Position numbers and translations under genes: made by a program. A stretch of DNA of 37,510 bases, from NCBI GenBank assembly GCA_934320895.1, contig CAKRFY010000030.1, positions 1-37,510 on the forward strand. The letters run 5' to 3'. Shown piece after piece: positions 16,047 through 25,380 of the stretch (positions are counted from its first letter, which is position 1; every line of letters begins with the position of its first letter). The notes under the pieces were generated by a model, which saw only the letters and a list, made by a program, of their open reading frames with translations, ran no database searches and was not told where the DNA came from. Origin of the DNA: an uncultured Lachnospiraceae bacterium (GTDB taxonomy: Bacteria > Bacillota > Clostridia > Lachnospirales > Lachnospiraceae).

Positions 16047-18047
16047 CTATTTTACTATCTTATAATACGCCCTCGATGTTACTTTAAATACAAGATAATA
16101 CATAATCGCAAATACTATTATCGTAGCTATCAGACATCCTGCAAACAGCTTTTCATTATTCAGATTTAACAACTTAAGGAGCCTGTTTACCATCGGAAAT
16201 GCTGCTGTCACATGAACTGCTGCCGCAAATATCGGAAGTACAAATACTATCCTTATCTGTGATTTTATCGTATCTTTTACTTCCCTGCTGCTCATTCCGA
16301 CCTTTTCAAGTATCTGGTAACGCTCTCTGTCATCATATCCCTCTGTAATCTGTTTGTAGAAGATTATCATTACCGTAACCATCAAAAACATTATTCCGAG
16401 AAAAATTCCGAGGAAGAAAAGTCCACCATATAAAAGATAAAAATTCTTCTCATTTTCCTGCCTGCTTTCAACCCAATACGACGAGATTTCCTTTTTATTA
16501 TTTTTATTATCTTTAAAATACTTCTTTACAGCATTATTTACCTTTTTATAAGCTGCTATCTTTTGCTTTTTATTACCGGAATTAAAATCAAATTTGATCT
16601 TATTTGTATAGTAATTTGCTCCCTTTCCAAGCATTTTCTCCTGCACATCATATAACGCCTGCACGCTCTCGTTATTATCAAGGATTATATATCCCAGCCC
16701 ATTAAGTAAGTCTTCATCCTCCGTGTGTTCAAAGCTTTTATTAACTTTATAATCCTGACCAAATATTTTTATATCTTTTTTATCATACTTTTTATTTAAA
16801 ACAACTACTGCCTCACCATTTGAAATATTCCCTATTTTATCTTTAAAACTTTTATCTTTTTTGATGAAATCATCTTTTGAAAGTATATAAAAGAGATATG
16901 AATTCTGATATGATAAATGTTCTTTATCAGTTGTAAAATCATTTCCCTTTAATCCTACAAAAACTGATAAATACGAATACGCTTTTATATTTTTTACTTC
17001 CGCATCTCCAATTTCATCAAATATTGCTTTTTCTATTTCACTGCTTTTGTCAATTACACTGCCATAATCTGCCGTGACACATACATCATTTGGATACCTT
17101 GCCGTAAGTTCATCCTGTATTCCGACATACATACTCACCGTAGTTGAAATTACCACAAGCACCATTGTTGAAAGAATACATATACTTGCAAGCCCTGCTG
17201 CATTCTGCTTCATTCTGTAAAGCATACCTGAAACTGCCATAAAATGTTTCCTATTATAATAAAATTTTTTATTATTTCTAAGTAATTTTAACAATGCGAT
17301 ACTTCCCGCAGTAAATAATGCAAATGTTCCGATTACGACCAACAATACCGCAACAAAGAAAAGCGTAAGTACCTTAAGCGGATTCTCAGTTGTTATCGCT
17401 ATATAATAAGCGATTGCAAGACATACTACTCCTACAGCTGTCATAAAAATCTTTGTTTTTGGTTCTCTCTCCCCTACACTTGTGCCATGCAGAAGTTCAA
17501 TAGGATTTGCCAGTTTTATCTGCATGAAATTATATAAAAATGTCAGCAAAAATAATATTCCAAATGAAACTATACATAAGATAATACCATGTATATTTAC
17601 AAAAAATTCCACTGTCTCATGTATTCCTATAATTCCATATAAGACCATAAGCATAAATTTTGAAAATGCTATTCCTACGATAATTCCGCATAACAGTGAG
17701 ATTGCTGCTGAATAAACAGTTTCAACAAAAAGAACTTTTGATAAATGCCTTTTTTCCATTCCCAGAATGTTGTAAATACCTATCTCTTTTTTTCTTCTTT
17801 TGATTATAAAACTGTTTGTGTAAAACAAAAATATATATGAAAATATTACTATAATTCCAACACCAAGTTTAAATATGATCGCAAGACTGTCTGCACCCAT
17901 TATTTTATTAAGCCCTTTATTATCACTTAAAAATGACATCATATAGAGCATGGCAACCGTAATTATACTTGAAATTATATATGGTATATAAAACGATTTG
18001 TTATTAGACAAATTTGTCTGTGCCAGTTTAAAATATAATTTACCCAT
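16047..18047 (-). CDS. Bce-type ABC transporter permease (FtsX family)
   Basis: 666-aa membrane protein of the BceB/VraG type. It starts YFKLAQTNLSNNKSFYIPYI, has about ten membrane segments in a 4+2+4-like layout with FtsX domains (around 60-180 and 540-660), and a large extracytoplasmic region between about residues 310 and 530, the family hallmark. Such permeases pair with a BceA ATPase and a BceRS two-component system and remove peptide antibiotics from lipid II cycle intermediates while also acting as the sensor for BceS. It begins 36 bp after the ATPase stop, with GGGAG before ATG. The partner kinase upstream is interrupted, which may leave the transporter without its usual induction. 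Confidence 0.9.
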   Translation of the reverse strand: MGKLYFKLAQTNLSNNKSFYIPYIISSIITVAMLYMMSFLSDNKGLNKIMGADSLAIIFKLGVGIIVIFSYIFLFYTNSFIIKRRKKEIGIYNILGMEKRHLSKVLFVETVYSAAISLLCGIIVGIAFSKFMLMVLYGIIGIHETVEFFVNIHGIILCIVSFGILFLLTFLYNFMQIKLANPIELLHGTSVGEREPKTKIFMTAVGVVCLAIAYYIAITTENPLKVLTLFFVAVLLVVIGTFALFTAGSIALLKLLRNNKKFYYNRKHFMAVSGMLYRMKQNAAGLASICILSTMVLVVISTTVSMYVGIQDELTARYPNDVCVTADYGSVIDKSSEIEKAIFDEIGDAEVKNIKAYSYLSVFVGLKGNDFTTDKEHLSYQNSYLFYILSKDDFIKKDKSFKDKIGNISNGEAVVVLNKKYDKKDIKIFGQDYKVNKSFEHTEDEDLLNGLGYIILDNNESVQALYDVQEKMLGKGANYYTNKIKFDFNSGNKKQKIAAYKKVNNAVKKYFKDNKNNKKEISSYWVESRQENEKNFYLLYGGLFFLGIFLGIMFLMVTVMIIFYKQITEGYDDRERYQILEKVGMSSREVKDTIKSQIRIVFVLPIFAAAVHVTAAFPMVNRLLKLLNLNNEKLFAGCLIATIIVFAIMYYLVFKVTSRAYYKIVK

Positions 18048-18083
18048 CTGTGATTACTCCCTTTTCTAATATCTTTAAAATTT

Positions 18084-18854
18084 TTAATCAGTCACTTTAT
18101 CTCCTCCGGTCGTAAGCACCGTCAACGTATCAGATATCTTTGCATAAAGCTCCTCGTTTGAAAGTCCCCCTCTGAATATCTGATGAAATACTTCACCATC
18201 TTTTATAAATAAAACCCTGTTCGCATGGCTTGCCGCTTTTGTACTGTGTGTTACCATAACTATCGTCTGGCCGTTTTCGTTTATTTCATTGAAAAGTCCT
18301 AAAAGATCATCTGTTGCCTTTGAATCGAGTGCTCCGGTTGGCTCATCCGCAAGTATAAGTTCCGGCTCTGTTATAAGTGCTCTTGCTACTGCCGCCCTCT
18401 GCTTCTGTCCACCGGAAACCTCATAAGGATATTTCTCAATAATCTGTTCGATGCCAAGCATTTTTGCTATCGGACGAATTTTGATTTCCATTTCTTCATG
18501 CTTTTTTCCCGCAAGCACAAGCGGAAGATATATGTTGTCTTTAAGCGAAAAATTATCTAACAGGTTAAAATCCTGAAAAACAAAACCAAGATGCTCTCTC
18601 CTGAATGCTGATATCTCCTTTTCCTTGACCGTTGAAAGATTTACTCCATTTAAAAGTACATTGCCTGATGTTGGTTTATCAAGTGCTGCCAGAATGTTTA
18701 ACAGTGTTGTTTTTCCTGAACCCGACTCTCCCATAACCGCAACATACTCGCCTTTGTCTACGGAAAAATTGATGTTCTTAAGTGCCTGAACCTGATTTCC
18801 CCCAAATCTTGTCGTATAAACTTTCTTTAAATTTGAAACTGATAATATTGCCAT
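18084..18854 (-). CDS. Bce-type ABC transporter ATPase
   Basis: 256-aa ATPase of the MacB/BceA class: Walker A GESGSGKTT (42-50), Q-loop FQDFNLL, signature VSGGQKQRAAVARAL, Walker B ILADEPTGALDS and H-loop VMVTHS. It powers the permease encoded immediately downstream. The chosen ATG follows AAGGTGG; the longer frame would use a GTG that is itself part of that ribosome site. In the usual Bce order the kinase gene would directly precede this gene; here an AAA-ATPase-like gene stands between. No clear promoter is visible in the 50 bp between this start and the upstream terminator. Confidence 0.93.
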   Translation of the reverse strand: MAILSVSNLKKVYTTRFGGNQVQALKNINFSVDKGEYVAVMGESGSGKTTLLNILAALDKPTSGNVLLNGVNLSTVKEKEISAFRREHLGFVFQDFNLLDNFSLKDNIYLPLVLAGKKHEEMEIKIRPIAKMLGIEQIIEKYPYEVSGGQKQRAAVARALITEPELILADEPTGALDSKATDDLLGLFNEINENGQTIVMVTHSTKAASHANRVLFIKDGEVFHQIFRGGLSNEELYAKISDTLTVLTTGGDKVTD

Positions 18855-18904
18855 AACTTCCACCTTTCTTTCTACGAAATTTTTGTTTCTGAAACTATCC
18901 TAAC

Positions 18905-18945
18905 AAAAAAAAGAAATGCCTGCTATCGAAACAGCTTACATTTCT
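18905..18945 (-). terminator. Intrinsic terminator of the second AAA-ATPase-like gene
   Basis: Minus strand AGAAATG-TAA-GCT pairs with AGC-AGG-CATTTCT and runs into eight T residues. It lies 53 bp after the AAA-ATPase-like stop and 51 bp before the Bce ATPase start, so the inserted gene ends as its own unit. Confidence 0.75.
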
Positions 18946-18997
18946 CTTTTATTTCTTACATTTTTGTAAGATACACTGTGGTTTTACATAATCTTAT

Positions 18998-20704
18998 CTA
19001 TCTTTCACCAATAAGTACCTCTTTACCTCTAAATGCAAAACCATAGTGATATATATTTTCTTTATTTACACCACGCTTTATCAGCTCTGCGTCATAGTTC
19101 TTATCTTCTATCTGCTTTAAAGCCGCTGTTACAGTTTCTTCAAGCGACTTTTCTTTTCTTGGATTTATCACCTTAAATTCTATAACAATCCCCGGATATT
19201 TTTGAGTCTGCTTATCTTTTGGCTCAAGCATTATATCATATCGTCCATATCCGCTTTCACGGTTTGAGGTTATGATATAGTTTTCTGACTGGTCTACCAT
19301 AAGTCCTAAAACAAAGCCATGAAAGAAATTTTCAGGAGCTTTTTTATCTGATGTATGTTTTCCTGAGTCAAATGAACTGAATGTTTTTAAGGCAACATCA
19401 TTCATATAGTCATTCATGGACTCAACATCTCCGCCTATAAGTGCTTTTACAAATTCATTTGTCTCATTTTTGGCTGGACTGAACCATCTGAGTATTATCC
19501 CCTCAAACATAAGTTTTATCTCAAAATTTGTAAGTGCAAGTTTATACATAACCGCCTTTGTACGGTCTCCTGTAAGCTCGTCTGATGATATAACTTTAAG
19601 ATAGCCGCTCGCAAGCATAAGACTCCATACCGCGTCCTCCGAATAATCAAGTTCTGAAAATACTATCTGCTCATCTATCGGTACATTTATCGTTTCTCCT
19701 TTAAGAAGTGTCTCCATTATCATTTTTATATATGAACTGCCTGTTTTTACTAAACTATTTATCAACCCATTTGAGCTTGAGTCTGCCCAATATGTTTTAA
19801 AAGTTTTAAATTTTAATAAATTTATTATTGACCACGGATTGTAAATATCTTTTTTATCTCCAAAAGTAAATCCGTCATACCACTTTTTAACCTCCCGCTT
19901 TTTATCTGAAAGTCCCTGTTCATCAAGTGCATTAAATACCTCTTCTTCTGTAAATCCGAATACTGTCTCATATTGATTTGATGTAGTTGTAACAACTACA
20001 AGATTATTCAAATCAGAGAAAATACTCTCTTTAGATACCCTAGTAATTCCTGTCATTATCGCTCTTTCAAGATAAGGATTTGTCTTAAAGGTTGAATTAA
20101 AAAGACTTCTTGTAAATGCCACAAGATCTTCCCAATATCCGTTTACATATGCCTCCTGCATCGGAGTATCATACTCATCAAGAAGAATAATAGTATTTTT
20201 CCCATAATATCTGCTGAGATAATTTGACAGATTATTTAAGGCTTCCTGTGCCACCTCATCGCTCATGTCTGCACAGACAGACTGATACTGTGCTATCTCA
20301 TTAGCATTATACAGATTACTTTTCAATATATAATCAAATTCATTATATATTTTTACAAGTTCAGCTTTTATTTTTATAACCGTACCCTTATAAGTATTCT
20401 GTTTTATATTTGCAAAACTAAGAAATATCACCGGATATGTTCCCTGAATTTCACGATACTTTTCATCTTCCCATATCTCAAGTTTCTCAAACAATTCCCC
20501 TCTGTTTGCATATTTATTTGAGAAAAAACAGTTCAACATACTCATATTTAATGTTTTTCCAAAACGACGCGGACGTGTTATAAGCGTAACCTCATCCTCG
20601 CTTTCCCACCATTCCTTTATAAAACCTGTTTTATCTACATAAAAACAGTTCCTCTGTATCATTTTTTCAAAATTCTGGTTTCCTATACTCACCGTTCTTG
20701 CCAT
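18998..20704 (-). CDS. AAA-ATPase-like protein with PD-(D/E)XK nuclease domain (second copy)
   Basis: 568-aa member of the same family as 10407-11993. N-terminus VSIGNQNFEKMI, YVDKTGFIKEWW, Walker A-like TRPRRFGKT (43-51), Walker B IILLDEYDTPM, and a C-terminal nuclease motif (GRYDIMLEPKD ... YPGIVIEFKVIN) with the expected Asp and E-x-K. It starts at the ATG preceded by GGGGG five bases upstream, eight codons inside the longest frame. It lies between the kinase and transporter genes of a Bce module, with its own leader upstream and terminator downstream, so it looks inserted. The overall identity to the first copy is low by eye, so this is not a recent duplication. Confidence 0.85.
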   Translation of the reverse strand: MARTVSIGNQNFEKMIQRNCFYVDKTGFIKEWWESEDEVTLITRPRRFGKTLNMSMLNCFFSNKYANRGELFEKLEIWEDEKYREIQGTYPVIFLSFANIKQNTYKGTVIKIKAELVKIYNEFDYILKSNLYNANEIAQYQSVCADMSDEVAQEALNNLSNYLSRYYGKNTIILLDEYDTPMQEAYVNGYWEDLVAFTRSLFNSTFKTNPYLERAIMTGITRVSKESIFSDLNNLVVVTTTSNQYETVFGFTEEEVFNALDEQGLSDKKREVKKWYDGFTFGDKKDIYNPWSIINLLKFKTFKTYWADSSSNGLINSLVKTGSSYIKMIMETLLKGETINVPIDEQIVFSELDYSEDAVWSLMLASGYLKVISSDELTGDRTKAVMYKLALTNFEIKLMFEGIILRWFSPAKNETNEFVKALIGGDVESMNDYMNDVALKTFSSFDSGKHTSDKKAPENFFHGFVLGLMVDQSENYIITSNRESGYGRYDIMLEPKDKQTQKYPGIVIEFKVINPRKEKSLEETVTAALKQIEDKNYDAELIKRGVNKENIYHYGFAFRGKEVLIGER

Positions 20705-20720
20705 AAAAACCCCCATTTCT

Positions 20721-20772
20721 GTACACATTTTTTGTGCATATCATGTTTGTGTCAAGTTTGCGCAGACACAAA
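20721..20772 (-). promoter_or_regulatory. Conserved leader element, copy A
   Basis: Contains the inverted repeat TTTGTGTC-11-GACACAAA (20746-20772) next to TTTTTTGTGCATAT. The same block precedes trpF at 33811-33859, there as TCTGTGTC-11-GACACAGA. The T-to-C change in one arm is matched by A-to-G in the other. A TTGACA box (minus strand) sits in the repeat and may be a -35. Confidence 0.6.
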
Positions 20773-20778
20773 TCTTAT

Positions 20779-20876
20779 GGGGCTGTCGCACGAAGCGTTA
20801 TCTACACAATATATAGATAAGAAATCTATTGTTAACAGCTACATATTGTATAAATTATGCTTAATGCGACAGCCCC
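20779..20876. repeat. 98-bp structured element with 12-bp terminal inverted repeats
   Basis: GGGGCTGTCGCA at one end and TGCGACAGCCCC at the other are perfect inverted repeats. Just inside are AAGC/GCTT, and the interior holds TATCTA/TAGATA. The whole folds as one long hairpin. It has no coding sequence and no T-run. It lies between the kinase stop and the inserted AAA-ATPase-like gene, and is best read as a small non-autonomous mobile element or an intergenic repeat; acting as a terminator is also possible. Confidence 0.5.
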
Positions 20877-20897
20877 TACCTCCTCGTCTTTATATTA

Positions 20898-22142
20898 TCA
20901 AAGATATTCGCAATCCGCATTAACAAGATACACTCTCACTTTTGTTCCTTTTTTCTCCTCCGACTCTATCTCCAATCGGTGTCCAAGTCTATCTGCTGCC
21001 TGTTTGCACAGATAAAGTCCGATACCGGTCGATGTTTTATTTTCGTGTCCGTTGTAGCCTGTATACCCTTTTTCAAATACTCTTGGTATATCTTCCGCAT
21101 TTATACCGACTCCTTCATCTGCGATTTCCACAAAAACTATTTTGCTTTTATCTTGCGAATCCATCTTTTCTTCGATTTTATCAAAAATATTTCCGTCACT
21201 TTCATTATATTTTACACCTGATTGTAACCCATCTGATCTTTGTGTTTTTACATCATTTGTACAAACACTTATTGTTATGCTTCCCGATTTTGTATATTTA
21301 ACAGCATTTGATAAAAGCTGCTCTATTATAAAGCCAAGCCATTTTTCATCACTCGCTACTGTTATATCAGTCCCTTCATAACGTATGGAAAGTTTTTTTC
21401 TTATAAATATCTTTGCATACTTTCTTATTGATTCTCTTATTACTTTGTCAAGTTTTACTTTTTGAAGTACGAAGTCATTTGTTTCTTATTGAACACGCTG
21501 ATATTGGAGTGCCATCTCTGTGTACTGCTCTACCTGAAACAGTTCATTTGATAATTCTTTTTTCAATTCCCCAAATCCAAAATAAACCTTTTCCAATTCA
21601 TCTTCTTCACTATCCGTATATCCATGTTCCTGTTTAGTCTGTGTTTGACAATCTGTATTTTGAACATTCTCATCTTCGCTATCGTCTGCAAACTCCGATA
21701 TATCCATCTGTAATAAAAGATGCATTGCTGCTATCGGTGTTTTTATCTGATGCACCCACATCCCATAATATTGCAGCATTTCGCTTTTTGACTTATCTTT
21801 ATCCGCTTTCATTTCCTTGCGTTTTATAATCTGATTTTCAACAATTTCCTGATATAACTGCTCAATACAATCTTCCGTTTCAGGCACATCAGACTGTTCA
21901 TCAATATCAAGCAATGTTGTTCTGCTAAGTTTCATATATTTGTTAAAATACATTACAAATCCAACAAAAAAAACTATTATAAACACTATGCTTTCAAGAA
22001 TAAGCCCATATATACAATCATTTTTCTCCATGCCTGCAAGCGTCATAAATGCCATTTGAAACATTATAAGTGCTACACAAAATACAATCCATAATAAATA
22101 TGCTCTTATATATGAAGTAAATATTCTCATTCTATTTCTCAT
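20898..22142 (-). pseudogene. Bce-type sensor histidine kinase with in-frame stop
   Basis: A single frame of 414 codons encodes a BceS-like kinase apart from one TAA at 21488-21486 (codon 219). Before it: two membrane helices (about 12-36 and 46-66) with a very short outside loop, and the H-box YYGMWVHQIKTPIAAM with His131. After it, still in frame: an N-box (EQLLSNAVKYTKSG), G1 (VEIADEGVGI), F-box and G2 (TGIGLYLCKQAADRLG). So the dimerisation/phosphoacceptor part and the ATP-binding part are split by one codon, consistent with a single substitution. Bce kinases are usually 330-350 aa; this one carries an acidic insert around 155-185. The ribosome site is weak. The second half has ATGs but no evident ribosome site. 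Confidence 0.85.
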
Positions 22143-22162
22143 TTTTATACCATTTTACGATT

Positions 22163-22837
22163 TTAGTCTCCGAGTTTATATCCAAGCCCCTTTTTCGTTA
22201 TAATAAAATTGTCAAGTCCTATGCCTGAAAGTTTTTTCCTCAACCTGTTAACATTGACTGAAAGTGTATTTTCATCTATATAATCATCACTCTCCCAGAT
22301 TTTTGCCATAAGGTCATCCCTTAAGACTATTTTTTCTTTATTCTCCATAAGCGTCTGTAATATCTTAAGTTCATTTTTTGTAAGTTCTATTCTTTCATTT
22401 TTATAGTTTAATGTCGCATCTGCAAGATTCAACATAGCATCTCTGTGTGATATAACACTGCTTCCTACAGAAAAATCATAACTTCTTCTTATAAGTGCCT
22501 GTATTTTTACAGTAAGCACATCAAGGTCAAATGGCTTTGAAATAAAATCATCAGCCCCCATGTTCATAGCCATAACTATGTTCATATTGTCTGACGCTGA
22601 CGATAAAAACATAATAGGAAGTTTTGATACTCTTCGTATCTCACTACACCAATGATATCCATTATAAAAAGGAAGTTTTATATCCATAAGAACAATGTGT
22701 GGGGAGTAATCTGTAAACTCTCCCATCACATTTGACAGATCTGATATGATATGTACATCATACTGCCACTGTTCCAAGTGTTTCTTAACTGTCTTTGCTA
22801 TAATCTCATCGTCTTCAACAATCATTACTCTATACAT
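22163..22837 (-). CDS. Bce-type response regulator (OmpR family)
   Basis: 224-aa regulator. Receiver domain 1-120 with acidic pocket VEDDE (8-11), phosphoacceptor Asp52 (VLMDIKLPF), Thr/Ser site (FLSSAS) and Lys (FISKPFD); winged-helix DNA-binding domain about 128-222 (ERIELTKNELKILQTL ... DENTLSVNVNRLRKKL). It is the BceR-type partner of the adjacent kinase and should control the ABC genes. Its start overlaps the last codons of the Hpt gene by 13 bp, so the two are translationally coupled; AAGGA lies inside the Hpt coding sequence. The kinase starts 20 bp downstream. Confidence 0.93.
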   Translation of the reverse strand: MYRVMIVEDDEIIAKTVKKHLEQWQYDVHIISDLSNVMGEFTDYSPHIVLMDIKLPFYNGYHWCSEIRRVSKLPIMFLSSASDNMNIVMAMNMGADDFISKPFDLDVLTVKIQALIRRSYDFSVGSSVISHRDAMLNLADATLNYKNERIELTKNELKILQTLMENKEKIVLRDDLMAKIWESDDYIDENTLSVNVNRLRKKLSGIGLDNFIITKKGLGYKLGD

Positions 22838-23184
22838 TCTTTAAGTCCTTTCAAAACATCCTTATAATGTTTCATAAATGCCTCATGATGCTGCAAAGCA
22901 AAATCAGTATCTCCATTTTTTACTGACTGCTCAATATCCATGGCTTCCTCATGCAGTTTCTGTGCCCCAATAGTAAGGCTGGTTCCCTTAACAGCATGAA
23001 CTTCTATCTGATAATCTTTCCAATTCTTATTTTTAAAATTTTCTTCAATAGAACCGGTCATCTCTCCCTCAACAAACTCTCCGACAACCTCCTCATAAAG
23101 TTCTTCATCATCACCACAATACATAAGTCCTGTATTTACATCAATCTCCGGTAGTACATTCTCAATCTTTTCTGTAAAAGTCAT
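22825..23184 (-). CDS. Hpt-domain phosphotransfer protein
   Basis: 119-aa single Hpt domain, a four-helix bundle that passes phosphoryl groups between receiver domains. The phosphoacceptor is His63 in the motif IEVHAVKGTSLTIGA, which matches the family pattern H-x-L/V-K-G-x-x. Acidic first helices (DDEELYEEVVGEF) and the final helix (HHEAFMKHYKDVL) fit the fold. GGGAGG lies 8 bases before ATG. It is first in the unit and overlaps the response regulator. Bce systems normally phosphorylate BceR directly from BceS and have no Hpt, so a second input or a phosphate sink is suggested. Confidence 0.9.
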   Translation of the reverse strand: MTFTEKIENVLPEIDVNTGLMYCGDDEELYEEVVGEFVEGEMTGSIEENFKNKNWKDYQIEVHAVKGTSLTIGAQKLHEEAMDIEQSVKNGDTDFALQHHEAFMKHYKDVLKGLKECIE

Positions 23185-23329
23185 AAATTTTTCCTCCCAT
23201 CAGTTATACTGATTGTATGCTTATAAAAGCCATCAATTATGCAGGTTCAATAAATATTATCCTCACAATCTAATAATCATAGTCAATATTATACTATGTA
23301 ATGACAAAGTGGGCAAGTCCACTAAAACA

Positions 23330-23379
23330 AAAGAGCCATGACCGCTGTATTTTCTTTAATGCTACAGCCATGACTCTTT
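23330..23379. terminator. Bidirectional terminator below the sugar kinase gene
   Basis: AAAGAG-C-CATG-ACC-GCTGTA pairs with TACAGC-CATG-A-CTCTTT, an imperfect 16-bp stem with a 13-base loop. T-rich tracts flank it on both strands. It ends the FGGY gene transcript (minus strand, 96 bp after the stop). Confidence 0.7.
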
Positions 23380-23475
23380 ATTTTTCTATCTAATCATTCA
23401 ATATCAACTCTTGATAATCCATTGCTCCAGTTAATATTGTATCAACAATATTTTTCAAATAAAGTCAATGATACA

Positions 23476-25071
23476 CTAACGTGTATTTTTGAGATTATCT
23501 ACTGCTGCCCTCTCTATTGCAAGACATTTTGTATACTTCTCAATAAACTCATCAAATCCCTTTACATCCTCAGGATCAGGCTCGATAATCTCTCCCTGCT
23601 GGTCTGCAAACACTTCTTTGCTTAAGTAGTCCTGAAGTGACTGTCCATCCTTTTTATTTATCATATATAATGCAAGAATAGCTATTCCCCATGCACCACC
23701 CTCGCCTGCAGTCTTCATAACAGCTACAGGAGTATTAATTGCCCCCGCAAGAATCTTTTGTCCTACACCTTTTACAGTAAAGTATCCACCATGTCCAAAG
23801 ATTGAATCAACCTTAACTTTTTCCTCTTTGAAAAGAATATCAAGACCTGTCTTTAGTGCTCCAAGCGCTGTGTAGAGCTGAACTCTCATAAAGTTTGGAA
23901 GATTAAATTTTGCATTAGTTTCTCTTGCAAGCAATGGTCTCCCTTCCTCAAATCCTGTTACATGCTCACCCGAAAAATAATTGTAAGCTACGATTCCGCC
24001 ACCATCTTTCTCTGCAAGAAGTGCCTGATTGAATAACTTATCAAATATCTGCTCAGTCGTTACGTCAAATCCCATAACTTTTGAGTATTCCATAAAAAGG
24101 TCAATCCATGCATTTATTTCTGATGTACAGTTGTTGCAGTGTACCATTGCTACTGCATCTCCTACCGGAGTTGTCACCATGTCTATCTGTCTGTATGCTT
24201 TTTTTAGTCTGTTTTCAAGAACTATCATCGCAAATACAGATGTTCCAGCCGATACATTACCTGTTCTTACTGCAATACTGTTTGTTGCAACCATTCCTGT
24301 TCCAGCATCTCCTTCAGGAGGACAGATAAGTGTTCCTGCCTGAAGTTTTCCTGAAACATCAAGTTTCTTTGCCCCTTCTTCTGTAAGAACTCCTGCATTT
24401 TCACCAGCCGAAAGAACTCCCGGAAGAATATCTTTAAGTTTCCATGCAAATCCTTCTGGTGCAACAAGCTCATCAAACTGAGCAAGCATTTTTTCATCAT
24501 AATCACCGGTCTTACTATCAATAGGAAACATTCCCGATGCATCTCCTATACCTAGAACTTTTTTACCTGTAAGCTGCCAGTGGATATATCCCGCAAGAGT
24601 TGTAAAAAAGTTTACATCTTTCACATGATTTTCTTTATTTAATATTGCCTGATAAATATGTGCGATGCTCCATCTCTGAGGAATGTTGAAATCAAACACC
24701 TCGGTAAGCTTGTCAGAAGCCTCAGATGTGATAGTATTTCTCCATGTTCTAAATGGTACTAAAAGAGTATCATCCTTATCGAAAGCCATATAGCCATGCA
24801 TCATTGCACTAAATCCCATAGCACCGATCTTTGTGATTTCTGCGTCATATTTTTCTTTTACTGTTGCAGCAAGTTTACTATAGCAGTCCTGAAGGCCTGA
24901 CCAGATATCTTCAAGACTATATGTCCATACACCATTCTCATATTTATTTTCCCATTTATGACCACTTGTCGCAATAAGATTGTTATTTTCGTCTATAAAA
25001 ACTGCTTTAATCTTTGTAGAACCAAACTCGATACCAAGAGCTGTCTTTCCACTTTCAATTATATTTTTCAT
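23476..25071 (-). CDS. FGGY-family sugar kinase, probably L-ribulokinase-type
   Basis: 531-aa FGGY carbohydrate kinase. Seen: N-terminal phosphate loop [18 protein letters not shown], the substrate-side [23 protein letters not shown], the second half beginning near [16 protein letters not shown], and the adenosine loop [20 protein letters not shown]. It would phosphorylate a ketopentose or similar sugar with ATP in the cytoplasm. It is divergent from an AraR-type regulator, and in Clostridia kinases of this size next to such a regulator serve L-arabinose (L-ribulose to L-ribulose 5-phosphate); xylulokinase is the alternative. No isomerase or epimerase gene is nearby. GGAGG precedes ATG. Strong promoter at 25166-25194. 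Confidence 0.85.
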   Translation of the reverse strand: MKNIIESGKTALGIEFGSTKIKAVFIDENNNLIATSGHKWENKYENGVWTYSLEDIWSGLQDCYSKLAATVKEKYDAEITKIGAMGFSAMMHGYMAFDKDDTLLVPFRTWRNTITSEASDKLTEVFDFNIPQRWSIAHIYQAILNKENHVKDVNFFTTLAGYIHWQLTGKKVLGIGDASGMFPIDSKTGDYDEKMLAQFDELVAPEGFAWKLKDILPGVLSAGENAGVLTEEGAKKLDVSGKLQAGTLICPPEGDAGTGMVATNSIAVRTGNVSAGTSVFAMIVLENRLKKAYRQIDMVTTPVGDAVAMVHCNNCTSEINAWIDLFMEYSKVMGFDVTTEQIFDKLFNQALLAEKDGGGIVAYNYFSGEHVTGFEEGRPLLARETNAKFNLPNFMRVQLYTALGALKTGLDILFKEEKVKVDSIFGHGGYFTVKGVGQKILAGAINTPVAVMKTAGEGGAWGIAILALYMINKKDGQSLQDYLSKEVFADQQGEIIEPDPEDVKGFDEFIEKYTKCLAIERAAVDNLKNTR

Positions 25072-25165
25072 ACGTCTCCTCCTTTATTTAACATTTCTAA
25101 ATTTATTTATATAATGCAGGTATCAAAATACCTTTTGACCCTTACATCTTTATATTATAAAACAC

Positions 25166-25194
25166 ATATTATCTGTCATAAATAAATTTGTCAA
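25166..25194 (-). promoter_or_regulatory. Promoter of the FGGY kinase gene
   Basis: Minus strand consensus TTGACA (25194-25189), 17-base spacer, TAATAT (25171-25166). An ATTTGT half-site (plus strand 25186-25191) overlaps the -35 box and another (AATTTGTATT) lies about 25 bp upstream; ATTTGT/ACAAAT is the core of AraR operators, so repression by AraR is likely. Confidence 0.75.
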
Positions 25195-25339
25195 TCAATT
25201 TTCATTTTTAATTTGTATTTTTATATGTTTTTTTAATAACAAATTGTGTTTATTGTCTTTTTTCGTGATATTTTAAATTATTTTCAAAAATATGTTTATA
25301 ATTAGTACTTTTTTTTGATATAAATCATTATTTTTGTTA

Positions 25340-25380
25340 TTTATTTGTATTCTTTTATTGTAATGTTTAATACAAATAAA
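25340..25380. promoter_or_regulatory. AraR-like operator
   Basis: TTTATTTGTATT, 17 bases, AATACAAATAAA: a perfect 12+12 inverted repeat whose arms carry ATTTGTA/TACAAAT, the half-site of Bacillus AraR operators. It touches the -35 box of the regulator promoter (25381). Here the half-sites are further apart than in the compact 16-bp Bacillus operator. Confidence 0.6.

Noticed and set aside
15905..16087. 60-codon plus-strand frame after GH43
   Set aside because: No ribosome site, and it overlaps the end of the ABC permease gene.
10407..20704. Composite transposon bounded by the two AAA-ATPase-like genes
   Set aside because: The two genes are strongly diverged by eye, and no shared terminal repeats or target duplication flank the interval.
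21486..21488. Recoding (selenocysteine or programmed read-through) at the kinase stop
   Set aside because: The codon is TAA, not TGA, and no structured element is evident after it; a simple nonsense change is more likely.
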